This document shows, in pieces, positions 28,153 to 38,843 of a stretch of 52,397 nt of DNA. The DNA lies in the NCBI GenBank assembly GCA_947168815.1, contig CAMVNG010000006.1:1-52397 (forward strand), read 5' to 3'. Numbering within the stretch: the stretch's first letter is position 1; each line of letters begins with the position of its first letter. The position numbers and the translations under genes are program-made. The stretch is from an uncultured bacterium. GTDB taxonomy: Bacteria; Patescibacteriota; Gracilibacteria; Absconditabacterales; Absconditicoccaceae. Under the pieces are notes generated by a model. It was not told the origin of the DNA. It saw only the letters and a list, made by a program, of their open reading frames with translations, and did not search any database.

Positions 28153-29523
28153 ATGAATAAGAATCTTTTAAAAGTCTCTGCTTTTTGAGTCTTTTTTATT
28201 TTTTCTTTTTTGATTAGTTATTGGTGATGATTGTTTTCTTCTTTTGCAAATAGTATGCAACTTTGGATAGATCAGAAAGATTGAAAGCTTATTGTTAATT
28301 GGGGTGAAGGTGAAGCTCCTTGAGACGTTGAGATAACTGCATATAATTATACTACTAAGAAAGATGATTTTATTTGAAAAGTTTCATGAAAAGAACTTAA
28401 ATATGAAGTTCCTATAACTTGTGATTTTATTGAGAAATATACTTTTAATTCTGATGCTCAGTTAGATTTTTCTTGATTTAAAGAATATGATTGAGGAATT
28501 TCTTATACTTTTGAGGTAATGACTGATGGTTTTGAGAATAAGTGTAAAGTACCTAGAGATGCTTCTGCTTATGATGTTGTTTTATATTCTTTTTCTCATG
28601 ATTTTGTTGATGGTAGATTATCTTTATGGTGGCATAAAAGACCTTGGGATGAAAAATTTGTTATAACTGCATATGATAAAAGTACTAAAAAGTATGTAAA
28701 TCTTTGAACTCCTATGATTAGTGATTGAAGTGTTGTTTTATCTCTTGATTGTGATTTTTATAATAAATTTGTAGATAAGTGAATAATAACTTTTAAGGTT
28801 GTTGCTCCTTCTGGTAAGGATTTAAAAGTTGAAATAACTTATCCTTCTAGATTAATTCCTTCTTGTGGTGATTGAACTATAATTTCTCCAGGTAATACTG
28901 GTAATGCTTCTGTTGATGATTATGCAATTGGAATAGTTAAAGAAAAGCTTATTGATTCTACTGGAAGCGTTTCTAATAAACCATCACTTAAATGAGAATG
29001 GTATTTAGAAGGAGATCAAAAAGAAATCTTAGCTAATGGTTATTCTAGAGAAATGAATAATGCTTATTTATTTGCTTCTTATTATGGATTAACTTCTGCT
29101 CCAGACATTTATTCTGCTAATTTAGATTGAGAGATTACTAGGGCTGCTATGGCTAAGATTATGTCTAATTTTGTTATTAATGTTATGGATGAGATTCCTG
29201 TTACTCTTTATAGCTGTCATTTTGATGATGTAGATGATGCTATGAATAAGAAATATGATAATTGAATTACTCTTTCATGTAGTTTTTGAATTATGTGAGT
29301 AGGTATTAAAAATTTTAGACCTTATGATAAAGTGTATAGATCAGAATTTTGAACTGTTTTATCTAGACTAATGTTAGGAATAAAAGATTGAAGTCCTTAC
29401 TATGAACCACATTTAAAAGCATTAAATTGAATTTGAGTTATCAGTAATATGGATCCTGAGAAGGTTGAGAAAAGAGGTAATGTATTATTGATGTTAATGA
29501 GATCTGCTCTTACGCTCCTCTAG
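28153..29523 (+). CDS. Surface protein with SLH-like domain
   Basis: 456 aa with about 30 TGA glycines. Signal/membrane segment at residues 5-30. Residues about 35-240 hold two similar beta modules (IDQKDGKLIVNWGEG... and DFVDGRLSLWWHKRP...). Residues about 290-440 look like S-layer-homology units: ITRAAMAKIMSNFV, then FDDVDDA, YRSEFGTVLSRLML. SLH-like domains anchor exported proteins to the envelope. TAG stop. Confidence 0.72.
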
Positions 29524-29534
29524 TCTTTTTTTAG

Positions 29535-29562
29535 TTGTATTCTTAGTGGTATTAGGTATTGT
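29535..29562 (+). promoter_or_regulatory. Possible promoter
   Basis: TTGTAT, 16 nt, TATTGT, 25 nt before the 29588 start. Confidence 0.45.
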
Positions 29563-29587
29563 TGTTTGTGAGTAAATAAAAAAGCTT

Positions 29588-29863
29588 ATGAAAATAAAAT
29601 TTGTCTTCTGTAGTTCTAAAGAAAAAGAAGAACACAGAGTAACAGTTATTGTTGAAGCTTCTGAGAAACCTAAAATTGACGCTGGTGATCTCTATATTGG
29701 AGTGTATCCAGTTGAAAGATTTGAGGTTATTGAAGAAGAATCAACTCAGGATTGGAAAAATCGTTTTCTTATTGGACCTAGTCCTAGAAATGGTTTGTCG
29801 GTGTATGGTGGATTTCCTGAAGAGAAATTTGGAATGGAATTTCCTGAGATTATTGAAGAATAG
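29588..29863 (+). CDS. Small beta-rich protein, TGA-free class
   Basis: 91 aa, MKIKFVFCSSKEKEEHRVTV start like the other small TGA-free proteins, acidic end (FPEIIEE). All glycines GGN, TAG stop, terminator AGGCATTGG...CTGATGCCT. No family recognised. Confidence 0.7.
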   Translation: MKIKFVFCSSKEKEEHRVTVIVEASEKPKIDAGDLYIGVYPVERFEVIEEESTQDWKNRFLIGPSPRNGLSVYGGFPEEKFGMEFPEIIEE

Positions 29864-29892
29864 GCATTGGTTATTTCTGATGCCTTTTTTCT
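29860..29892 (+). terminator. Intrinsic terminator
   Basis: AGGCATTGG-TTATTT-CTGATGCCT then T6. Confidence 0.8.
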
Positions 29893-29901
29893 TATTTTTT
29901 A

Positions 29902-29950
29902 AATAAAAGAAATAGGTCCTGATAATCAGAACCTATACCGCTGTGAAATG
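29902..29950 (+). repeat. 49-bp direct repeat, left copy
   Basis: Identical to 31222..31270. It holds the minus-strand terminator AGGTTCTGA-TTA-TCAGGACCT and the last codons of a gene (HFTAV, TAG). Beyond 29950 similarity fades after about 12 nt and the frame meets a stop, so this is a 3'-end duplication, not a second gene. Confidence 0.85.
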
Positions 29951-29988
29951 ATTTGAATCATATATTTTACTTTTTATCATTTAAGCCT

Positions 29989-30399
29989 TTAAATCTGATA
30001 ATTGAACTTTGAATATATTTCTTTATGATTTTCTCTTATTTGTTTCTGCCACCAAACCGTTTCATTTCATCATTGAATGTCTGTTTTGGTATAAAGTAAT
30101 AAAATCTGAACTTCTTTCTCGCTTTCATCTACATAAGCAATAATTCTATTTCATGAAGTCTTTGGAGATTCGTTGGATCATGCTATTTTAAATTCACATT
30201 TTGCTATGTAGCAGCTATCTGATTTATGAATCCTTTCGGCTTTGGATGTCTTGATAAACATATCTATACGACTCAGCATTTCATTAATGGCGTTCATAGT
30301 TTTATCCCAAACGTTGTTATATCTTTTTTTAAATGCTTTAATGAAATGTCTTTCTGCATAATCTGTAGTTGTTACTTTGTATCACGAATTAGTAGACAT
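29989..30399 (-). CDS. Toxin of a Panacea-type toxin-antitoxin pair
   Basis: 136 aa. The start codon lies inside the end of the antitoxin gene (11-nt overlap), the usual arrangement of such pairs. Sequence: helical N-terminus (ERHFIKAFKKRYNNVWDK), then strands CYIAKCEFKIAGSNESPKTSGNRIIAYVDESEKEVQ written here as two parts: CYIAKCEFKIAGS and NRIIAYVDESEKEV. The layout recalls RelE/HigB-like mRNA interferases, an inference only. Six or so TGA glycines. Confidence 0.68.
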
Positions 30400-31072
30400 T
30401 ATCAGATTCTTCTTGAGTAATTAAATCATATGGAATAATTTCCTTATCGTTACAAATCATTCGAGGCAATTGCTGGTGGGTAAAATTAACTATTTCCTGT
30501 GTGTCATTTTCTTTCCATTTTTTAGCGATTTTTTCCAAAAGATTCATTTCATCTTCTGATAATTTATCGTGTTTTGGTTCCTCAATATTTTCTATCATGT
30601 AAGCTTTACCTTTTTGTTTTACATTTATACTTTCTGCTTCTTGTAATTGTTCTATTGTGCTAAAATATGCATCAGGTACTGGTCATTGTTGAATTCTTCT
30701 ATATTCTAATCATGTAATAGAATTTAAATTGTAGTAATATCGTGCAAAATCTAACAAATAACAAAGTTTTGCAAGCTTTGTTTTTGTGATTTTTCAGTCA
30801 TCATCAGATCAATATTTGATGAAATTCTTGATAATTTGCTTGTATTTTTCCCAATCTATATCTTTTTGAGCTGTTGTTTGAGTGTCTCATGGTAAAAATC
30901 TAGCTACATCGACTCCAAAAAATTCTGAAATTTTTACAGCTTGTCATAAAGTTGGATCGATTTTTCAATTTTCTAATTTTGAAAAGGTCTGGCGTGTGAT
31001 TCCAAGTAAATCTGCTAGTTGTTGCTGACTTGCTCATCTCTCGATACGTAACTCTTTGATAGAATTGCTCAT
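30389..31072 (-). CDS. HTH + Panacea (DUF4065/SocA-like) antitoxin
   Basis: 227 aa. Residues 1-65 are an XRE-type helix-turn-helix (IKELRIERGASQQQLADLLG, then ITRQTFSKLENGK). Residues about 95-200 are the Panacea/DUF4065 domain: ITKTKLAKLCYLLDFARYYY, LEYRRIQQGPVPDAYF, and the late KHDKLSEDEMNLLEKI. Panacea antitoxins neutralise many unrelated toxins, and the HTH fusion suggests autoregulation through the palindrome upstream. Followed by its overlapping toxin gene. Confidence 0.88.
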
Positions 31073-31100
31073 TGTGTTTTTTTATGTTTTATAAAGATAT

Positions 31101-31128
31101 TCATATTATAATAAAATTTTTAACAAAT
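31101..31128 (-). promoter_or_regulatory. Toxin-antitoxin promoter
   Basis: TTGAAT, 16 nt, TATAAT on the minus strand, upstream of the antitoxin. Confidence 0.65.
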
Positions 31129-31138
31129 TCAATCAAAT

Positions 31139-31156
31139 GTTAAAAAATTTTAACAT
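31139..31156 (-). promoter_or_regulatory. Palindromic operator candidate of the TA operon
   Basis: Perfect inverted repeat TGTTAAAA-2-TTTTAACA just upstream of the -35 box, with a further TGTTAAAA-like half-site in the spacer. Plausible site for the antitoxin HTH. Confidence 0.62.
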
Positions 31157-31221
31157 ATATTTAAAAATAAGAACCACCTTACTGTTATTAGATCAAAAAA
31201 GTATTAAGTTTTTACTTTTTT

Positions 31222-31270
31222 AATAAAAGAAATAGGTCCTGATAATCAGAACCTATACCGCTGTGAAATG
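31222..31270 (+). repeat. 49-bp direct repeat, right copy
   Basis: Identical to 29902..29950 in direct orientation, 1,320 bp away. Here it covers the true 3' end and terminator of the intact 31253..31597 gene. Confidence 0.85.
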
Positions 31271-31597
31271 GATCGAATCATGCCTTGTGTACCAGTCTGG
31301 ATTTTTCTTTAACGTTTCTACGTCAATTGCTTCTACTGGTACCTTGAATGTGACTTTGAGAATGTTTTTTTCAATTGTGTATTCGAAGTATTTTTCCCAT
31401 TCCCTATCTGCATAGGTTTTTAAGAATTGGAAATTTGCTTCTTGTGAATCGAACGCTTTAACGGTTATTGTTTTTAAGCGTATCCTGTAGACGATGAGAT
31501 CAGTTCCTTTATAGTGGAACATGATTCTTTTTTGTTTACCATCATCTTTTGTGAAAAAGCCTATTCTCAAGGTGATTTTTGTTGTTGAATTTTGCAT
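31253..31597 (-). CDS. Small beta-rich protein, TGA-free class
   Basis: 114 aa, MQNSTTKITLRIGFFTKDDG start, beta-rich and basic, glycines GGN, TAG stop in the duplicated 3' end. TTGATA-17-TAGTAT promoter and an A/C-rich leader (AAATACAAACCAC). The adjacent TA cassette appears to have inserted at its 3' end while rebuilding it. Function unknown. Confidence 0.72.
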   Translation of the reverse strand: MQNSTTKITLRIGFFTKDDGKQKRIMFHYKGTDLIVYRIRLKTITVKAFDSQEANFQFLKTYADREWEKYFEYTIEKNILKVTFKVPVEAIDVETLKKNPDWYTRHDSIHFTAV

Positions 31598-31635
31598 ATA
31601 AGTATTTGTTTTTTTAGTGGTTTGTATTTAGTGTT

Positions 31636-31664
31636 ATACTATGTATTTGATTGTGTGATATCAA
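31636..31664 (-). promoter_or_regulatory. Sigma70-like promoter
   Basis: TTGATA, 17 nt, TAGTAT, upstream of the 31253..31597 gene. Confidence 0.62.
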
Positions 31665-31783
31665 GATTATTAAGTAGTTCTGGTTTTTTTGCTTTTTTAA
31701 AAGATTCTGTTATCGAATATTCGCTTGATAACTTATAAAATATTTATATCTTGTCTTTAGTTTTTATTTTTTATTTTGTTTAT

Positions 31784-32091
31784 ATGAAAATGTTTAATCT
31801 CAATTTAAGAATAACAACTGGTATGATTATTGTTGCTTGTGCTTTTTTTTAGCATGATGTGGTAATGTTGTGGATAATTCTGTTTTACAGGATGAAACAA
31901 AATTTGAACAAGAATCAATAAGTGTTAGGGATAAAGATTATGTAGATGGTGCAGAAGAATTGTGTTTATCTGAAGGATGAAAATATGAGTTATTTTATTC
32001 TGAGGAAGAATGAAATTATTCAATATGTACTTATGAAAATTGAGCAACGGTGACAGATTATAAGGATTTTGGTGATTTTTTTGAGAATTAA
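31784..32091 (+). pseudogene. Frameshifted DUF333-like lipoprotein
   Basis: ATG 31784 starts a signal peptide (MKMFNLNLRITTGMIIVACA) that hits TAG after a run of eight T (31843-31850). With nine T the frame would continue FFLAGCGN, a proper lipobox, and then an acidic mature part with Cys-x4-GGxxE and CTYENGATV, like the 25459..25764 lipoprotein, to TAA. Homopolymer slippage, phase variation or sequencing error could explain this. Confidence 0.7.
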
Positions 32092-32173
32092 TTAACAATG
32101 GCTGGTAAACATACCTTCTTTTATCTTCCTTTAAAGAGTAATCAATTTAAATAATACATTTTTTTATAATAAA

Positions 32174-33232
32174 CTACGCAGCTTGGTCTAATCTTAAGTT
32201 GATATTTCTTGCAGAATCATAATCTGTATTTAAGATGTTTTTTACGTTTTCCATATAATTTATAGCTATTCTTTGTGCGCTATGTAATAGCATATTCTCG
32301 GTTCATCACTGATAATAATTATATCATTTTCTCATATATCATCCTGTTTCAAAGATACTAGATTTTGAAATATCTGGCTCCTCTTCTCATTCAAAGATCG
32401 TCTTTTGTAAGACTCAATTTGCGTTTGTATCATCCTTTTTCAAAAAGAAATTATTTAGATTAATAATCTTATTCATGAAATCGGTATTCATTCAATGATA
32501 AGGATTATCTTGGATTAATGACATATGAGTTTTAAAATACTCTTTAAGATATTTCTTATCAACTTTTAGGGTTTGATCCATTCATCTAATATTACTTCTA
32601 ATTCTATCTATGTTCGTTTTTTTATCAGCAATAGATTTTTCTAAGCTTTGGGTATCTTCACATCATACTATTAATTTTTCCCATAATAATCTTTTATTTA
32701 ATCGAGTTGTAACCAAAGATAGTTTATTTTCATCAACTGATTCTCCATATTGATCCAATATCTTTAGGGTTTCAGGCACTGAGAATGGCTCCCCTTTTTC
32801 TAGGTAGGTATCAAAATTAAAAGAACCATCATGAAATGCTGCGTATAATTTTTTACACTTAAATTTTACAAATCTAGAAGATTGTCCATTATCATTATAT
32901 CCTATTGATTCCCCATTATCCAAACATAACAAGTCCATGAAATAGTTTTTCCAAGGCTCATTTAAATTATCTGAGATTTCATTAATACCAAACAATTCAT
33001 TATCAAAGAAATGGGTATTATAATCATGCATAGCTCTTAATACTGCGATTTGCATGAATATAAACTCAGCAGCGATTCTTTTTGATTTATAATCTTGATC
33101 ATCTAAAAATAATTTATTTTCTACCAAATACTTCATTAAATCTTCAGCATTCTTAATGGTATCATTCTTTCGTAAGTCCATCACTGTTCTTGAGCTGACG
33201 GTAGAAACTTTTTTCTGTGCCTGACTTCACAT
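32174..33232 (-). CDS. Unknown 352-aa partner of the repeat protein
   Basis: 352 aa from ATG 33232 (a later ATG at 33181 is possible). Helical and mixed-charge, no membrane segment, six or so TGA glycines. Motif-like stretches: FDNELFGINEI, MGENDIIIISDEPRICYCI. It lies 39 nt after the 1379-aa solenoid gene and is probably cotranscribed. No family recognised. Stop TAG. Confidence 0.7.
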
Positions 33233-33271
33233 GATAGCATAGGTATTTAGGAGTACATTCTTTTCAAAAAG

Positions 33272-36200
33272 TTAAACATCATCCACACTATAAGTACGAA
33301 GTTCTACATATTTTTTTGATTCAGAGTTTGGGAATACCGAGAATTTAGAAGATTTAGAATTTATATTACTATATCTATTAATTCTACTTACATTTTCTCA
33401 ATTATTCATTCATCATCGAGGTAAAATTGTACAGAAATTTTGGATAAATTGGATATTTTCATCCACTCAAATCTCAGCATCAGATCAAATATTTAAATGA
33501 TATCCTGTTCAATTTCTACTATTATAGTCCGCTTTTCAAACAACTAAATCCTTTTTCTCTTCTTCTTTCCTATCATCTCTGAGTTCTAAAAGTTTTTGCA
33601 TATCATTGATATCTAACAAATTCAGTTCTTGCAATAAATGGATTTCCAACAAAGCAGCAATTGGATTTGTAGATGGTTTAGTCGCAAATTCATATACTCA
33701 TTCATGTTCTATTCAAACTTTAGCGTTTTCTACAACCTTATTTACAACATCATAGTACTCATTTCATGTTGTTTGTTTATACCAGCGTATAAAATAGTTG
33801 GTCATCTCAAATTCTAACCCCACACTTATTTTTAATCAATCTGGGATTTTATCTTCTGGATACATATCAAGCACTTTATTATATTCTCTTAACTTTTCAA
33901 TTAACATATGGTTTAAATCTTTAGCTTTAACTCAATCTCTCTGCAGTTTTTCAATTGTTAGTATAAGAATAGAATATCACTTATTAATTCATCAAATACT
34001 ATCCACAAATCATAATACCTCTTCTGTTTCTTCCTTATTAAATTCCACATTCAATCAAGGATACAAGGTATTTATAGAATCATTTAAGAACTTTTCATCT
34101 GAATCTTTGGGTCCAGAAATACTAAATCACCTTAATAAGAATTTAGTTGCATTTGGATTAATCGTTTTTCAGTCAAAGCACTTCCAAAAGTCAGAATAAG
34201 CAAGTCCTTTATGTATACAAAAATCTTCTAAAAGATCGAGATAGTTTTCAGTTTCCTCAAAAGAAAGACCTGATATATACGATAATAATTTATTAATATC
34301 ACTTCTCGTAGTCTGTGGCAACTTACGACTTATTTCATTAATTTTCTTATAATATTTTAGATATCACTTGTGATCATCCTCTTTAAATTCAGATAGATTT
34401 ACTAAACAAGAAGTATAATCTCATATTAAACTTTGATATTCTACTATATCATCTCTATTTAATCAAAATTTTTCCAATAGTGTCTTTAAATTCTCAGGAA
34501 CCATATCAAGTACAATTTCTTCTAATTCTGCGAAATCAGCAACAGTTGTTACTCATGCACTTTGTAGGGATTCTATATTTTGCTTTATTTTTTCTGGATC
34601 TCAATTTACAATAAAATTGTATAAATTTAGGAAATCATCAAGCTGAGTTATTCATGCCCCCTTTAAGACTTCTATATTTCCTGAATTTCAATAACAAATA
34701 ATATCTTGTAATTTTAGGTAATCAGCAACCTCTCTTATTCATGCACCTTTTAGGGATTCTATATTACTTTTTATTTGTTCTGGACCTCAACAACGAATAA
34801 TATATCGTAATGTTAAAAGATCATCAATTTTAGCTATTCATAAACTATTTAAGGCTTCTATATTCGCCTTTGTTTTTTCCGGTTCTCAAAAATAAATAAT
34901 TTCTTTTATTTTTACTAAATCATCAACCTTAGTTATTCATGCATTTTTTAGTGCTTCAATATTCCCCTTTATTTTTTCTGCATCTCATCAGCGAATAATA
35001 TCTTGAAATTTTAAGAAGTCATCAGCAGTTGTTATTCCCACACTTTTAAATGCTTCTATATTTTCTGACCTTCATCAGCTAATAATATCTTGTAATTTTA
35101 CGAAATCATCAATCTCTGTTATTCATGCACTTTTTAGAGCTCCTATATTTGTCTTTATTCTTTCTGCATCACTATTATAAATAGTATCGTTTAATTTTAT
35201 GAGATCATCAGCATTTGCTATTCATATACTATTCAGTGCTTCTATATTCTCCTTTGTTTTTTCTGGTTCTCAATAACTAATAATATTTCGTAATTTTGCG
35301 AAATCATCAGCAGCTGTTATTCAAATACCTTTTAGGGTTTCTATATTGGCCTTTATTTTTTCTGAATCTCAATAATGAATAATTGTTCATAATTTTGCGA
35401 AATCATCAGCAGCTGTTATTCATACACTATGCAGTGCTTCTATATTCTCTGGAATTCAAGTATAAATAACACCTTCTAGTTTTATGAGATCATCAACAGC
35501 TGTTATTCATACCTTTTTTAAAGACGCTACATTCGTCTTAATTTGTTCTGGATTTCAACGATAAATAATATCCTGTACTTTTATGAGATCATCAGCACTT
35601 GTTATTCATATGCTTTTTAGTGCCTCTATATTCTCTGGATGTCAAAAACGAATAACATCAGTTAATTTTACGAAATCATCGATAGCCGTTATTCATACAC
35701 TTTGAAGTGCTTCTATACTCGTCTTTATTTTTTCTGAATCGCAATTACGAATAATATCTTTTACTTTTACGAAATCATCAACAGCCGTTATTCATACACT
35801 TTGAAGTGCTTCTATACTCGTCTTTATTTTTTCTGGATAAGAAAAACGAATAGTATCCTTTAGTTTTATAAAATCAGCAGTTTCTGTTATTCATACACTT
35901 TTTAGGGCTGCTATATTCGCCTTTATTCCTTCTGGATCTCAATCAGAAGCAAAATCTTTTAATCTTACGATATAATCAACATCTGTTATTCATAGATCTT
36001 TTAGGATTGCTATACTTTCTGGTCTTCAATAATGAATAATATCTTTTACCTTTTTGAAATCAGCAATCTCTGTTATTCCTAAATCTTTTAGAGCTTCTAT
36101 ATTCTTCTTTGTCCTTTCTACATCTTGAATATAAGTAGTATCCTGAAATTTTACGAAATCATCAGCATCTTTTATTCACATACTATACAGTGTTTCTATA

Positions 36201-37411
36201 TTTTCCGGATATCAAAAACGAATAACATCTATTAATTTTACGAGATCATCGATATTTGTTATTCATACCTTTTTCAGTGCTTCTATATTTATCTTTATTT
36301 TCTCTGGATCTCAACGATATATAATATCTTGTAATTTTACGAGATCATCGATATTTGTTATTCATACACTTCTTAGTGCTTCTATATTCGTCTTGATTAC
36401 TTCTGTATCTCAATAACGAATAATATTTCGTATTTTTTTGAAATCATCAATCTCTGTTATTCATATACTTCTTAGTGCTTCCATATTCTCCTTTACTTTT
36501 TCTTGCTCTCCTGAACTAATAATATGTCGTAATTTTAAGAAATCATCAGGATCTGTTATTCATAGATATTTTAGGATGTCTAGCTTCTTCTTTACTGTTT
36601 CTGCATCTCGATAACGAATAATCTCTTTTAATTTTATAAAATCATCAATCTTAGTTATTCATGAGCTTTTTAGTAATCCTATATTTGTCTTTACTCTTTC
36701 TAGATCGCAATACGGAATAAGAGGTCGGAATTTTTCTAGATCATCAACATTTTTCCCTCATAGTTCTAATAGAGCTTCTATTGTTGCTGCATCTCATCAT
36801 TTAATAACATCTCTTAATTTTACAAAATCATCAATCTTAGTTATTCATGCATCTCTTAGCATTCCTATGTTCGTCTTTATTCTCTCTGGATCTCAATTAA
36901 TAATAAGCTCTAACATTTTTTGGAGATGTTCATCTCACAGATTTTTAAAATCTTCTTTCCCCATATTTAATGCTTCATGAAAAGCATCAATATTCCCTTT
37001 TATTGTATCTTTAAATCCTTTTAATTCCTCTTCATTTTCTAATAAATCATTTACCTCTTTTTCCAATCATTCTATATTTTCTCATCATTTTAATACCTCG
37101 ACTATTAATTGGGTTCCTAAAAATTCATATCAGGCAGGAAATAATGATTGTACTTTGGTTTTCAATTTTGCCATACGACTTGAGAATTTTGTATATTCTC
37201 ATTGTAGATTTTCAGATTCTGGATCAGAAAAAAATCAGTTAAAACTATTTTTTAAATCTGATTCTTTATGCATTTCTGTAGAATCTAATGATAATGCTCA
37301 TAATATTTCTTCTTTCTTCTCTTGTGTAATATTTCAAAGACTTTCTTCATAAGTTAAAAATCACACAGCTTGTGCTTGTAATTCTTCATTAGATTTCTTT
37401 CTGATGGCCAT
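33272..37411 (-). CDS. Giant helical-repeat (solenoid) protein
   Basis: 1379 aa with about 90 TGA glycines. Residues 1-165 are a charged helical head. About 165-990 hold roughly 25 tandem repeats of 33 aa (some 29): GITxxDDxxKxxxII-xx-GDPEKIKxNIEALKxx. The two residues after the II pair (YR, RF, SS, RY...) vary between repeats, the rest is conserved. The C-terminus (about 1000-1379) is non-repetitive and ends NRYSNINSKSSK...VELRTYSVDDV. The period and the EKIKxNIEALKxxGI pattern recall mTERF and, less so, TALE-like nucleic-acid-binding repeats; a protein-binding scaffold is equally open. Confidence 0.82.
34500..36950 (-). repeat. Protein-coding tandem repeat, about 99-bp period
   Basis: About 25 degenerate units encoding the solenoid. 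On the plus strand each shows ATCATC near GATGAT, TTATTCAT (glycine TGA plus Ile-Thr), and a GCTTCTATATT (NIEA) block. Confidence 0.88.
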
Positions 37412-37616
37412 TGTTTTACTTTTCGATAATTAAAATTTTACTACTTTTTTACTATCTTCAATTATGCTTACTTTGGGCATTTTTTTCAAATTTTAGGCCA
37501 GAAAATTTATGCAAAATGAGAGTTTTATAAAACGTGGAAAAATCAAAAAATTGAAATTTTTCACGGTGAGAGATTTTATATAAAATCATTAGTGAGTGTC
37601 CGTTTTTTTTGATTTA

Positions 37617-38843
37617 TTAAATATCCCAATAGATTAATAAAAATTTAAGATAATTTCATACATCTGCCGTATGTTGGTTTTTATCATTTTGTAGTACGAG
37701 AACTGTATCAACAAATTTCTTTTGTGTTTCTTCGTCTGACTCTAAAACCGCAGGTATAATAGCTTTAAGCTTATTTGCTTCTTCTCAAAGTCTTCACTTA
37801 GCATCTATTGCTCATTTCTCCATTAGATTTATCATAGACCATATTAAATCATCATCTTCTTCAGGCAAATCACTCATTACCTTATTTTTTTCTGTCCTAA
37901 ATTTCTTTTCTTCATCGGTTAGTGTTTTTACTGTATATTGGATATTACTATTTTCTGAAATATTATTTAAGTTATTATTTACGACGGGTGTAGTTTTCTT
38001 CTTTTCTATACATTTAGTCATATCAGAGTTCCATTCATATCAATCTTTACAGTAACATTTATTATCTTTAAGGTAAGATTGAGATCAATATATTCAACAA
38101 TATGCTTTATCTTCACTTATGCATTGAGTTCATTTTTCATCCCAAACGTATCAATCCATACAAACACAATATCATGGTTCTCATGCTTTAGATTTTGTAC
38201 CATACTGTCTCTGACATGATTCTGTTGCTGTTATACATGCAGTTCATTTATACATTACATATCAATTCTTACAAGAACATGATTTTGTTAGTAAGTCATA
38301 AAATGAATTTTCTCAGTATGTTTTTATACAGCTATCATCTTTAGGTACACATTTCCAATCTACCATTAGATAACCTGCTTTGCATCAACATGATGAATTT
38401 CAAATGTGATATGATTGTTCTCAATGCATTGCCTGACAATTTTCATCATAATTAAGACACCTTTTAACTCCATTTAATGTATTTAAAACATATCAATAAT
38501 TACAAGAGCATTGTTGATCATATGATGAATAATAAGCATTATCTCAGTATTGGTTCTTGCATTCTAAATTTTTATCTACAGTTACTGTGTATGTTGGGTA
38601 AGAGTATGAATATGTTGGATAACTGTATGTGTATGAATTTGAAAATGAGTTTGTATAAGAATTTGTATAAGATGATGTTCAACATTTGCAACTTGATCCC
38701 CTCCATCAGTCATTACAAACATAATATCAATTAGATCAACAATATGATACTCATCAATGCCAAGAACAACATCACTGTTTAGCGAATGTGCTTGAAAATA
38801 ATAAGAAACATACAGAAAGTAATAAAAATAACAATTTTTTCAT
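37617..38843 (-). CDS. Secreted Cys-rich EGF-like repeat protein
   Basis: 408 aa. Signal peptide MKKLLFLLLSVCFLLFSSTFA. Then a Cys-rich stem (CCSWHGGVSYC), a Ser/Tyr/Thr-rich linker (residues about 55-85) and five to six repeats of C..YG.NS.Y......C.C..GY, the pattern of EGF-like modules with disulfides. The last 100 residues are acidic and helical. Its ATG overlaps the stop of the upstream gene (TAATG), so translation is coupled. Likely surface or adhesion protein. Confidence 0.75.

Noticed and set aside
32098-32154. 18-codon frame MAGKHTFFYLPLKSNQFK
   Set aside because: Too short and without ribosome-binding site or conservation evidence.
33798-34199. 133-aa plus-strand frame
   Set aside because: Antisense shadow of the solenoid gene.
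34500-36950. CRISPR-like array (regular repeats of about 100 bp)
   Set aside because: Period is exactly three times 33 codons, repeats are degenerate and fully coding on the minus strand; there are no conserved palindromic repeats with unique spacers.
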